Of a stretch of 64,000 bases of DNA, positions 1-13,600 are shown piece by piece (positions within the stretch are counted from its first letter, which is position 1; the number at the start of each line of letters is the position of its first letter). A program made the translations under genes and the position numbers. Source of the stretch: Toxonevra muliebris (Eukaryota; Arthropoda; Insecta; Diptera; Pallopteridae); the NCBI GenBank assembly GCA_963691655.1, contig OY829327.1:58478079-58542078 (forward strand), in the 5' to 3' direction. The notes beneath the pieces are model-generated. The model searched no databases. It was given only the letters and a program-made list of their open reading frames with translations, and was not told where the DNA came from.

Positions 1-1566
1 GAAATGGATTATTTAGCGAAGCATTTAGTTTCTTTTAAAATGAAAAAAAGCGTTGAAAAACCCGCTGACCGCTAAATCACTTTTTTTCCGCGTTTTAATT
101 TTCAAAAAGCACTAAATTTAACGGGAAAATCGCTGAATTGGCCATACTGCTAGTAACTGTACTTGTCTTGTGGGAAAGTTTGAGAGTCATTGCATTAACT
201 GGAGCAAAAATATGAAGCATTGAAACAGATGTTTTTGAAACAAATACCCAGTGGAAACTTGTTACTATCGTTGGGTGTATACACAGAGCGCTTAAAAATC
301 ATATATTGCAAGAAGAATACGAAAAGAATTTTAAAAAAAATATCCCCAATATACTGGCCAAACAATTCATAAAAAAAACATTAATGTTTTATATTTGATG
401 AAACTAACAATCACGGGATTAATCACGGTTTTGAAATTTGAGTCTCAAAGCCCGAAAAGTGTTTCGGGATCAACATCCCTAGCATGCACGGATGAATCCA
501 AATTTATGTTGATTATTCCAAATTGTTTATATGTAAGTACATTTATTATATAGAGTTTAATTGAAAGTTTTGCAGTTAATTTTTTAATGTTTTTCTGATT
601 TGCTCACGTGCATAAAGAATTTCTTGTCATTTACTGTCTCCCATAATTAAAACGTTAGGATAACACAAGGATAATAAATAATAAAAAAAAAAAAAACATA
701 AAGAAATACATACATACATACTTAATTATAGCAGTAATTTTTTGCTATTTCCCTTCTATTTACTTTGCAACCGAGAAAATATTATTAATGTATTTTTCAT
801 TGATATATTTCGACTTTTAATTAATCGTATTTTTCTTTACGTGGTCGCAGTGCGTCGCAGGAGGGGACAAAAAACATCAATCAATTCTGATTGAATGATA
901 AAGTGACAAAAAGAAAAGTAAATAGCCGAAAAGAGAGAAAACGAAAAACGTATCAAAGATAAAATTCACTTTTAATTTCATTTCGCTATAACGATTTCAA
1001 TTAAGATTTCTTCAATGTTTGCACAACGTCCGCATACTCTGCATACGTATGTATGTATGAATATAGGTGCCTACTGCAAAATGGCTTCGTCCTCTTCTTT
1101 GTCGAGAGAAATAAAATCTCATTTTAAATTTTGAATTAACTGCTTCATCGAAACTATTGAACGATAAAAAGGCGACAGTATAAAAAAAGTAGTAGTAGTA
1201 ACTTTGGCAAGTCAAGATTATCGTGCTCCCCAAAAAAAAAACAACAAAAACAAAAATAAGCAAACTATGTAGAACGATACAACGTCACCATTATGCACTC
1301 GCGTACACTGACTTATTTTAATCACGTAAGCAACTTTACAACTTACGTACTCAAAGCTAAAAATTATCGCACACGGACGAAGAGCGAAAAGTGTGCGCGA
1401 ATACAAATTAAAATATAAAGCAGCAACACTGAACACAGAGTTCACCGCAATTGCATTTTAATTAAAATTTATTATCTTCTCTTGCCCGCTCACTCTTCTG
1501 CTTTTCTCACTTACACACACTTATTCACATTTTCACACGTTTTGTTCCTCTTCTTCTTCTTTACAG
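1..1566. other. 5' intron/flank of Gycbeta100B, no gene seen
   Basis: AT-rich sequence upstream of the first recognisable cyclase exon. It ends in a pyrimidine-rich tract and the acceptor TTACAG at 1561-1566. Because the first exon seen starts in the middle of a codon and lacks the conserved protein start, this stretch is intron at least at its right end. Short ACAT/TATG microsatellites occur near 709-721 and 1044-1060. No reading frame here resembles a known protein. Confidence 0.6.
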
Positions 1567-1667
1567 GAAAAAGGCTATGGTCAGCATGGAAGGACAATTT
1601 TTGGTACGACAAACTTATGACGACGAAATTACATACAATCTAATTGGTGCGGCTGTCGAGATACTAA
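1567..1667 (+). CDS. Gycbeta100B: Gycbeta100B exon 1 of window (H-NOX, partial)
   Basis: The exon begins after TTACAG with one base completing a Lys codon and ends ATACTAA before GTGAGT. It encodes the H-NOX segment containing [20 protein letters not shown]. It corresponds to about residue 27 onward of human beta1, so at least one coding exon lies upstream of the window. Confidence 0.95.
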
Positions 1668-4600
1668 GTGAGTAGTAATGCACTGTAAATGTATTTGTAT
1701 ATGTTTAGTTAATGCGTATGCATATGTATATGACGGTGTACATATGTATGTGAATGCGTAGTCGACATGTGTGCCATTAATTTGTTAAATGATGATGATT
1801 TTGTGTGTTTCAAATGCAGATATACCAGCAGATGATATACTGGAATTATTTGGAAAGACATTTTTCGAATTCTGCCAAGATTCCGGATATGATAAAATTT
1901 TGCAGGTCTTAGGTGCAACGCCAAGAGATTTTTTACAGGTGAGTTCATGTAATTGAAAAAAAATCATAGCAACTCTTAATGTAGCATTTAACCTGTTTAA
2001 AATGAAATTTTAATGCATACCATACATATATATAGGTTAAATCTCCTTTTGTGGGTTTCTTCTTCACTTCATTATAAAAAAAAAATATGCAAAGGTTTAT
2101 AATATTGCGTTAGCATATTTGAGATTATCTCAACGAGATTAGCATAAAAGCGATACCCGTTCACATAGTGAGATAACTGGCAACGAGATTAATTTTTACT
2201 TTTCATTTGCTTATTTGTTTTGTTCGTTTCTTTTAATCGTATGTAAGAAAAATTAAACTTTGAAATTAAATCGTTACTCGCAGCTGTGGGAACCTTTCCT
2301 CCCACAGCTGTAAGAGTACCGCCACCTCCTTGGCCCATTTGGACTTGGAGCATTTTTTCCTGAAAAAATTAAAATGTTGTTAAATATTTAACAATTATTT
2401 TTAACACAAAAACTTCGCTTAACTTTTGTCTTTTTTTACACATTTTATTTGACGATTCTTTTCCAGTGTTAGTGAAACTAATCAAATAAAACAAAATTGT
2501 ACACACAAAATTTTCGAGATTAATCACTAATCGCGAAATTTTATATTACAGCGATAAGCGCACAGATCAATTGAATGCAGATCAATTGTAAATACTTCAA
2601 TTGACCAAAATGTCAAAATTCTACGCCCTCCAACTCGGCGAGTTTTTAACCGATCTCATTTAACTAACTAAACTTTATGAACAAATTCAAACGTCCTTAA
2701 TTTTAGTTTTTGAATCAATATCATCCGTGGATTTGACTGTTCTATTCTTGTGCTTGAATCCCTTAAAGATCGTATCTTGTTACATTATTCGAAGAATTTT
2801 CGATTAAGTTCATTGAAGTTATTCAATGTTAGTGGAAGACGTTTTGCCTCAGAGTTCTTGCCTTGTCGCCTTGTATAATAGAACTTTGTACTAGAGGCTG
2901 AGTTTCGATTTATTATTTATGAGCTGCTATGCCTTGTGAAGAACAATTTTAAATTCAGCCTTTTTTAGTTTCAATGTAAGTTTGCAATCGAGCTGAACGC
3001 CGGGATATTTAGTCAATCAGAAAACTGGGGAATTGTTTTCCCATTGATCGGTGGTGGAGGACATGGGAATTTTCTTTGCGTAAATGTGACATGTGCGCAT
3101 TAAGATTCATTTATTCGAATTTGCCACTTAGCCAGCAATTTCTCCAAAAAGCTAAGATAATCTAGAAGAGGCGAGTAAAGGATTAAGTTGGGTTGAGAGA
3201 ATTTCAGTGTCGTCTGTGAAAGCTGATTACAATATCTAACTTAATACTGGTATTTTTGACTAAATTTTCTATTTTTTAGGTTAGTTTTTACAAATAGAAA
3301 ATTTCTCTAAAGAACGTTTTTGATTTTGAAAATAAGGCCCTCATGGAATTCTCTATGAAAAAGTTTCTTTCCAAAAGCTACTCTTAGTCAAACTGGTATT
3401 GTGGAACTAGTTAGAGTAACTAAGATTAAATTGTGGCATATCTAGGAACAAAGACATTCGTTGCGAACTGTCATCGAAAGTTCGAATTCGGTAATCTGTT
3501 TTCAAAAATCTTTTAAAAGTAGCAAAAATGCATTTCATAGGATTAGCTTGGACTTTTACTTTCAGAGATATTGAATTTTTCTGAGTCCAAAATTTACGTC
3601 CTCGACAGTCTAGTGAATATTGCACTAGAGTTTCACCAAGGAGGTCGCGGGTTCTCATAAACTTCTTATACTCACTATCGATATGAAATTAATGAGAATT
3701 AGAAGAAAGTGTACAAGTACAAATCTTGGTAGGCAATGGCAAAACCACTGAGTGGTAACAAAATAAACCGTAGGTCCAACCATCGCCTAATGGACGTGAG
3801 TAAATCCAGTCAAACTCTACCTTGCTAAATAAACGTAATTTGATATATAGTATTCCCCGCTTATAAGCACCATAGAGAATGTACGAAGTCGGGTGCTTAT
3901 AAGCGGGGAATGCTTATAGGCAAACCCAGCTTAATAGCATCCAGAGTGCTTAAATACAATCCCCAGTTATACCGAGGATGTACAATGCACAATATTTCCA
4001 TGACAAAGCAATTTAAAAATATAATTAACAAAAACAAAAGAAATACATTTGCTATTTTTTAAATACATTTGACTTACAGTAAGAAAGTATTATTTGCTTT
4101 TGGAATGATTGCATATTAATGTTTACGCGCAATGGCACTGAGATCATATGTATATACTATACATACATATATGTAATCATAACTATATAAGTACATACTT
4201 ATGTATGTATCCAATCTTATTTTAATATTTTAATTTGAAGTGTCGTATTAAAGTTATTCTGTACTGAATATTGTGTTTAAGTTAAAGTAGTATTATGCAA
4301 TATCTTCAATTTCTTTCACAAATTTTTCAGAAAATACTGATGGTGTCAAAAACTTCGCCTGTTGACGGTATATTGCCTTCCAAAATGTCCATTTCTGGAG
4401 CATCTTTAGATAATTCGTCACCTCACAAAACTTTTTTGTGTAGGTGCATATAAACGAACTTTTTTGTGATAAAATTTAAAGTTGGGATCATATTTTTAGT
4501 TCTAATAAGCGGGGTGCTATACGCACCCCGCCGAAACAAATTGTGTACATTTTAAAGCAGAAAAGTAAATTGCACAAGTCTTGGTGCTACTAAACGGGAA

Positions 4601-7600
4601 ATGCTTATAAGGGGTGCTTATAAGCGAGGAATACTGTAGTGGTAAATACATAGTAGCACACAGTAGCGGATCCAAGGAGGGGGGGTTGTTTGTGGTAAAA
4701 ACTTCCCCTTAGCGATGAAAATCTCATACATTTTGACCATTGGACAGGAATAAAAAAAATTTAAAGGGACAACAAATTAAAACCTCCCCCGCCCCTCTTA
4801 GGAAATCTCTGAATCCGCTAGTGGTAATGCATCTCACTCGCTCGCTGCAAGACTATAATAAGTCAAAAAACCCAATATTCGAGAAAACCGCATTTAAAGA
4901 TTCCAATAGAACGAAGAGAGTTCATAAGATACCGTTATGATTTATTTACATAAGATAAAGGATTAAATAACTGTTAATTCTGAACTTTTCTTCTATATTT
5001 TTGGAGTAAATGGCATTTAAAATTTTCAATGATAGAATGATATAACGACAAAAAACTTCTCATGAGAAGTGTTTATAAGATATCGTTATGATTTTTTTAT
5101 ACAAGGTAAAGCATTAAATAACAGTTAGTTCTGCATACTTAACTCGAATTTTGTTTTTTGTTTTTTTTTTTGGATTATGGCAGTCTTGCAGCAAGTCTCA
5201 AGTCTTGCAGTCTTGAGCGATATGAATAATTTTCACACCCAAATATTAATTTCAATATTTCGAAACTATCCATCAATTCCACACACAAACGTCGATTTAT
5301 TTAGAAAGCTTTTTCGTACGAGCAAAAGTTAGTCTTATATCAGTGTATGCATTATTATTTATTATTTACAAAATACAACATTACCACTTCCTGAAAAAAT
5401 ACATAGATCGATTTTGCACAAAACAAACATACAAACGTATATATTCCATTTGCTCCTCATGCATTCCCTTCGACCTACCAATGGATTAATTTTTGCGCTT
5501 CTGCTAATGCAAAGCTTACTACCTATCCTCATTCTTCTCATTCCTTTCATTTTACACCCCTACTTCATTCATTCACATTCGATTTATTTTCAATTTTCCA
5601 CATTTTTTATCTCGTTGCATACTGCAAATGCTGCTACAACAACTGATGCTGATACTGATGATGCCGTTGCTGTTTTCGTTTTCATCTTCATATTTATATT
5701 TTTTTTTTCCGTACTGCTGATCGATGCTATTGGTATCGTTTCACTCGTTTGTCATAATGGAAAATGAAATTGAATTTCTGTTGCAATTTCGCCACTACAT
5801 AAACAATCTCAACGTCATCCTATTCTACTACGCCTTCGCCACCACCACCTTTTCCGACACAATCACTGCTGCTGCTGCTGTTCACTTCTTCTTTTGTGTA
5901 TAGAATTTGGATGCATTACATGACCACCTGGGCACTCTATATCCGGGAATGCGTGCGCCTTCTTTCCGTTGTACTGAGAAGGATGGTTCACTGCTGCTAC
6001 ACTATTATTCAGAGCGTCCCGGCCTAGAGCACATCGTCATTGGAATTGTTAAGGTAGGTTTCGTGTTTCGCTGTAACTACGAAGAGTGAAGAGGTAGCCC
6101 TTTTGGATGTTATGTGACAGGACGCAAATAGTACAAGTATACAACTGTACATAGTTGTATATTGTGGCAAATGCGGTTTCAGTTAAACTACATGAGAATA
6201 AATATTATAATTTTCCATGCTTTGCAATTTGTATGAACAAGTATGTATGTGTGTAATGTGAATCTTTTACACAATTTCCTATTTCTGTTTGTAATTAATA
6301 TATGCATGAAACGCACACCAGAATTATTTGCCTCCATTCACCAACTGAATGAAATTTTTAGAGAGATTACACAGACCTGCGAAGTTAAAGTTTCTGTTAG
6401 ATGATTGAAAAAAGTAGTAGTTTCCAATGTATAATTACACTGTACAACAAAAAAATACTTTAAGACTTAAGTATTTGAGTTGTGCCCCAATTTTTCTGGA
6501 GTATTGTTGGCCGCTGATCCCTAGTCTGAAAATATTTTTTTACGGGTCAGGTCAGGTTTTGTTAAGGTTGGTTGGTTCATGGTGAAAATTTTTTTTTCTC
6601 TTTTTTTTATATTTTCTACACGAATTGAGGTCCATAACAAAACGCAATAATTCCACTTTTTAAGCTTTTAATTTTTTGACTGAATTTAATTGTATATATT
6701 AAAATCTATGTAATCATCATTATAAACCATACCAATGGTCAATAATTTATCTGTAATTCAACAGCAAAAATAATGGTTCAGACCAAAATGAAATATTTCC
6801 ATGTCTATGCAATAAACAAATTCCAGATATTAGTGAAAAGTCAATGAAAACATCAAACAACAACTTTTCATGACATAGCAAATAAACAGAAAACCAAAAT
6901 GGAACAAAATTTAAACTTAAAGCAGCAGCTAATTACTCTACAAAGGGTTTGCAAGCTAAGGGCTAACTCTTTTTATGAAATTTCAAGAATTGAGCTTTCT
7001 AGATCTATGAGCTTGTGTTTCGATGTGCAGTTGGTTCAATCATTGCCACGCACCAGCAAGGAAATAGTGCCAATGAAACAGATGATATAACCTTCGGGGA
7101 TGATACTGGAACGAGAGTTTAACAAAATGTTAATTTTTTGTAATACTTGAATGTAACGCAATTCAAATCAAAAAGGTATAATTACAATTTAATTCAAAGC
7201 AAAAAGCCATAATTCCAAAATCAAAACGCAACATCTACAGAGGATTCATAACAAAATGAAATAAATACTATGTGAAGGACCAAAATGCAACATTTCCAAA
7301 TTTGTTATTAAATAACTTAAAAATTAATTGCCAGATAAATTAATTTATTTATGATTTGTATTTTTCCTAGTAAACTATTATACCATAAAAACTGTTTTTA
7401 ACAAGATATTTTTCCTACAATATTTTTCCTACTGACTTTTATTAAATTTATTCGTTTATCCAAAAAACTGTTCTGGTGAAACTATTGCGTTTTGTTATGG
7501 ACCTCCTCAATTGTCGCAATTTTAGTAGTTTTAGATGAAAAAGTGTTTTTTCATAAAATTTATATTTTTTTCATAGATCTTCGTTTTTGAAAATTGGATC

Positions 7601-10600
7601 TAATTATCAATATATCATCCAAAACTCCTAAAATGAACCTCCACCTTACCGAACTTTCAAAAAACTGAGATCTACCAAATTGAAATTTATGAAATTTTTA
7701 TATCTAAAACTCTTAAAATTGCATAATTTGTGTAGAAAAGCAAAAAAAAAAAAAAGGAAACAAAATTTTCACCCACAAACCGCTACCTAACCAAATTTTC
7801 AAAAACGAAGATTTACGAATATAATAAATACTCCAGAAAAACTAGATCAGAACTCAGTTATTGTACTATTTTGCTGTTGTACAGTGTTATTCTCTGAACC
7901 TGAACCGAATAGCAGAATTTATTTATAACATGAGAATTTCGAAATTTTAGCTCCAAATTGCGTAAAAGTCTTTTTTTGGACATTTTGTCTATAAATTATA
8001 GCAACAATTTTACACAATTTTTCGCACTATTTTCTCTTGAAATGGTAATGTTTTTCTTTCGACCCAAAATACTTGTTTCAGAAATTAATTAAATATAGGA
8101 AAAAGCCAAAAATTTCTAGCAAAACTACTGAAGGAAATTGGGTCTAGTTTTTGCGAAGATTTCTCGAAATTCTGGCGTGATAAGAAAAATCTGTATTCCG
8201 ATTCGGAATCAGCGCAGAAATATACATAAGGGTTCATTGGTTATTTTCAATCATCTAAAACCTCGCAGGCATGTGTTATCAATGGTCTGATAAGTAAATA
8301 TTTGTATCTGAGACTGATATAGATAGATTTATATTATGAAGAAATTTCAGAAGCATAAATAAAAAATCTTTATTAATTTGTTCGTTAGGAAGTTGCATCG
8401 AAATTGCATGGTGTCGAAGTTGAAATTGAAATTGTCAAACGGAAAGGTGATCCCATTGATGATGATGAAACGAATGATGCAAACGTACAACAACAACAAC
8501 AATCATCTAGGACTACAGCAGATGCAGAAGAAAATAACAATCACAACAACATTAACAATAATGACAGTAGAAATAACAACAACAACGAAAATGATGGTAA
8601 TAATGTCGGCGACAATGATGATGACGACGATGATGATGATAATGATGTAATTGTTTTAACAGCTGATGACGTCAACAGTAGAAAACAAGGTGAGTCCGTT
8701 TATAACCATTAAAAACACCTATAAATAGTATTAATATCTTTATTTGCAGACCAATGCCCATTTCTTAACAAAAAATCCAACTCCTCCGCATCTCTGGGCC
8801 CTAAGAAGCTAGACAGTTTCGGATCTGATGTTGATAAGGAGCAAAAATGTTTACGGTTACTTAAAAATAAGAGTGACGACGTCGAACGTTCTGACCATGT
8901 ACAATTTTTGATACGTGAAGTACCCTCCTCGGCAACACTCGCCAAAGAAGCGATATCAAAGAAAGACGAAAGTAAGGAGCCACCGGATGAAACAGAATTT
9001 CTCTGCGAAGGTAGGAGAATTTGCCTTTCATTGAATACTAACAAATAATAATAAGGGGAAACTCAATATTTTTACAGCGCCACTCATTTCGCCAGCAACA
9101 TTCTGTAGAGTATTTCCATTCCATCTGATGTTTGATCGGCACATGAAAATTGTTCAAGCCGGGAAATCGGTGTCCAGAGTAATACCAAGGTAAATAAAGT
9201 GGAAATGTATTAGCTCACAATCCGACTTCGGATTGAGAGGGCATTCCGAATTCAAAAAGTTGTAAGTGATGGCTTTTTCTGAAGTCTGTTTCTGCTTTTT
9301 TCGTTTCAGCCCGAATTTTGAAATTATTTACGAAAGCTTTTATATAGAAAATTGTCGAATTATTTGAATACACATTTCTAATTATTTCATATTATTCCTC
9401 GTCGAATCCAAGGTGTGTTTTATCGTATAAATCAGTGTATTTCAGCACATGGATCGCGATTCATAGAGCGAGCTTCCTGCTCGCTCTGTGTTTCGATGTT
9501 TCAATGTTCTCAGAAAACAATTGATGCAGTCTTTAGGGAGGCTTTCCCAAACTTTTGTTACAAAATTAATAATTTGCAGGAGACCCTCACTTCTATTTTT
9601 GACACAAAGACACCATTTATTTAATTTCACAAATCTTTAAAAAACAACTTAATCACATTTCAAATTCAAAATATTTCAATTTCAATCTATGAGTGAGGTC
9701 TCACGAACAGAGTTGAATTCAACGCGCGTAAGACCCAATGTTGTTTCTTATCTCACAAACGAGTGGCCCGACCCTCTGTTAACCCCCTGGTTATGGGTGG
9801 GGTGATTATTGCGGAGTCAGAAACTCTTGATGTTCTGGGCATGTCCATCCAATATGACTTTCGTTGTAATAATCATATTTTTGATGTGTCAAGCCAAGTG
9901 CCTCGGCTTTTTAAAGCGGTGTAAGAAATACTTTACTCCGTCTGATCTCCGCATGATCTACACCACCTATATACGCCCCAAAATGGAGTATAATTCGCAC
10001 CTATGGGCAAGAACTTCACGAACGCAACAAGAGTTCCTGGAACGTATTCAACATCGGGCGATAAAGCTAATAGGAGACAGTAGGGTTTCCAGCTCTATTG
10101 ACTCCTTGGAACACCGTAGAAACGTGGCTTGTGTGACTCTGTTCTACCAGTATTTTCATGGTAAATGTTCCGTTCTACGTGGATATGGTGCCCCAACGCA
10201 CCACGCATTACAGAGATAGTTCTTTTCTCTCCGAATAAGCTCCCTGCAACCGTTTTCCTGATTTTTACGACATTTCCAAATTTAAAACAAACGTTCACAA
10301 CTTTTTCTCCCTCTTTCCTCCTACCACTAACCTATCTTCATTCTGCAATCAACGCAATGCTATGCTTTCATAGGGTACCCCCTGAATGTTGATTTCCTAA
10401 ATTAAAAAAAAAAAAAAAAATAGGCGACAATGCTGGGACGCTGGTGCAGCGTTGCTGTGCGAAATGTAAGAAACAGTGCTGGGGCGCTGGCTGTAGCGCT
10501 GCTAAGCGTAATGTAGGTAACAAGGCTGGGATGCGTGCCTTGTGTCGCAGTGCATCCGCTGATGCTGCTTTTTGCCCATCGTCTTCCTCCTGGGGACCAA

Positions 10601-13600
10601 GTCGGCTTACAACCACGCACGTCACTTTCATGGCAAGCCGCACACATCATGAATGGAGGCAAAAAATGGAGTCTTCCTAACTTCGTTCGTTACTGGGTCA
10701 CTTGGATTTTTCCGTCACTAGGTTGGGGTTTACTGCCGGGCTATTTCTCTCACTGGGTTATTGGTACACTGCTGATTACTCACCCGCACGTCTTTTCTTT
10801 TAAGCACCTATAGGCACAATGAGTTGTTTGTTGTCATAATGAGGGTCACAAGGAGGGCACAATGTGCCCCCTGAACAGCTAGCAGTAACAGAAGGGAGAG
10901 TTCTACCTTCTTCGCTCTTTTATAGGTAGTTCTTCCTCTTCTTCTGTTTTTCCAGTTCGCCGCAGTCGCGACTGGTAGGTATGATGTTGTATTTTTGTTG
11001 CTTCTCTGCCATTGGTTGTTTCTAGGTGGCGTGATGTTTGTTCATACGAAGCTTTAAATTTCTGATGATGATGCCGTTACGTTTGAACTGCGTGCACAAT
11101 GCTATTCTGTTGTGCTGTTATGCCAGTGGGAAAAATGCTGGGTCCCCATTTTAATATATCCAGTACTACAATGCTTCGTTGTGCGGTGCAATTTAGTTGG
11201 CTCAAAATTGTGCCGTCAGAAAATATATATTTATATCTTTCTTAAATGAGCCAGATCAGTGAAGATTGAACAATGATCGAAACATGTAAAAAACAGAGTG
11301 AAGATCTCCTTAAATATACTTTCCAGAATTATGACAATTATTTAGAAGAATTTTCAGCTCATATTTCAACTGGGTTTCTTATTGTTCTTCCTCTTGCCTT
11401 TTCATCTCATCATAACAGAGTGGCCGAAGAAAGCTGCTCATTGCTAGAAGTGCTTGAGGCTATACGCCCACATTTAGTATTAACATTTGAAAATATATTA
11501 TCGCACATCAATACAATTTATGTTCTGCAGACGCGTCAGGGAGCAATGGGTAAACATGAGCGCTATTTGAGACTGAAGGTGAGTTATGGAATGCAAATGC
11601 AGATATTTATATTGTTATATACGTAGACATATTTTTATTTTAATGCTTATGAATTTAATACTGGCTGACATTTTAAATGTTCTATTTGCTAAAACAAAAC
11701 AAAATGTCATTATTTATTTCCTGTCCTATTTGAGTATATATGTACTATATATGTTTTTCTATGTCACAATCATATTTGGTGTTGCTTTTTCAATATTCTA
11801 TGCCATGTAGAGACAGACGAACAACATAATCGTTTCATTGAAATTAAATCGTTTTATGATACCACTATAACAAAAACGACAACGATAAAACACCACCACA
11901 AAGCTATTTGTGTGTGCGTGCGTTTTCGATCATTTCCCTATTCTTGAAACAGGCCCCAGCCGTTCATATTACGCAAATTTAATATTATGCGTAGATGCAT
12001 TATAAAAACACACAAACAGTAGCCAGCTATGAAAATCGACAGCCACAACCACATCACCGTCCATGCTGTCCTGCCTCACTACTACATCAGCAACAAAATG
12101 TTGCCTTTCAATATGCTCGAACGCACGTTTCCGTTTTTATATATGAGCTGATGATGTTCAGTGTTTGTACGTATTTTTTTCGGCTTGTGTGCGTTTATTG
12201 TTGTATTCATAAAATTTAATACGTTATTTTTGATTATGTTGCCAACTGCTTTACTACTGACCATTTCAATAGCCCATTTTTTAAGCTACATCTATATTCA
12301 ATACATACAAACAAAAACAAAAAAAAGAAATGGAGAGGGAATATTTCATTTGACGATTTTATCGATTTTGTTATCTTTTCCCTTGATGCTATTTTTATGC
12401 ATCAATATTAATTATTTATTATTTGAGTTGAAGAGTCATTGAATTGCCCAGAATGAGTTTGAGTTTATTTTTACAAATATTTAGTTGCACACTTTTTAGC
12501 TGAGAAATGAAATCAACAAACAAAACCAATGCAATTTTTTAATTTAATTTTTCAATTTCAGGGTCAAATGATGCACATAGCAGAATCGGATCGAATATTG
12601 TTTCAATGCTATCCAAGTGTATTGAACTTGGATGATTTGACCAAGTAAGTGCCTTATGATTTAAATCTTTATTTTGTTATTTGAAAACTAGTGCAAGTAG
12701 AACGCCGCACAGTGATCAAAAAGAGTGAAAAAAATTCTATAACTTTTGATCCAATGAAGATAATTGTTTCTGTCAAACCTTGATAAAAATCAATGCTATA
12801 TCAATAGGAAAAATTATATTTAAAACCTAGAAAATGAATTGTGTTGGTTGTGGCTGATGCTTAAATCTATAAAGATTTGTTATTTAATTTTTTTTAATTC
12901 AGGAAAATTCAGGATAGAAAGTCAATTTACAATTACCTCATATTTTATGTTTTTTGACCGTAATCACAACCAAAACAAAATGGAATGAAATTATGAGAAG
13001 AAAAATGAAAATTAAAAAATGAATTCGAAAACTTATAAAGGTGGAAATATTGAGTAGTTATAAGCTCCTAATATCAGAGCCGATGCTTTGTGCTAATTTA
13101 CCACCTCACGTCTAATTTGCACAACTTTACCATCGGTCGGGTGAAAAGTCCACTAGAAGTTTTTATAACTGCACTGCGTGCTTGACCATCTTTTCCGTGA
13201 TGGAGATCGATGACTACGGCCCTTTTCAGTCTATTTCTCTTGTCATTTATTGCAATAGAATTAAATGGTAATTGGCCTGGTATACTTAGAGTCCAACCGT
13301 TGTCGGTTTCACTGCCTAGTTCCTGAGCGAATTCCATTTGAGTTTCCAAGTACAAAATGGTTTGGTGTGAGGGCCTCACTTTCCTCTGACTCAAGTAGTA
13401 CATATGTAAGTGGTCGTGAAATTATATTTTTCACATTTGCCATCACCGATCTTAATGTGTGGTCACGCAGAATTTTTTGGGGTAAAACAACAAACATAAC
13501 TGACTTCACAGAACGTAACATCCGCTCCCATGCATCGGTACAGACGGTGGTATGCAAGACCATTCAGTTTCCGGATATTTTAGATCTTATGCATTGCCTG

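Larger units (their letters stand above)
1939..5903. other. Gycbeta100B intron 2
   Basis: 3,965 bases with no exon seen. It contains the hairpin at 2281, a SINE fragment and the pogo-like element listed separately. The rest is AT-rich unique-looking DNA. A 117-codon open frame at 5414-5767 is Leu/Phe/Ile-rich and composition-driven; I do not regard it as a gene. Confidence 0.8.
9190..11418. other. Gycbeta100B intron 6
   Basis: 2,229 bases holding the LINE 3' end and the GC-rich tandem-repeat segment. No exon seen. Confidence 0.75.

Noticed and set aside
5414..5767. 117-codon open frame on the + strand
   Set aside because: Leu/Phe/Ile/His-rich with no family motif, in T-rich intron sequence; a chance frame.
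8378..8650. Alternative 90-codon frame rich in Met and Thr over exon 4
   Set aside because: It is the off-frame reading of the coding trinucleotide repeats; the cyclase frame is the conserved one.
11586..11810. Hydrophobic open frame after exon 7
   Set aside because: Begins inside exon 7 in another frame and continues through the intron donor; no conservation expected.
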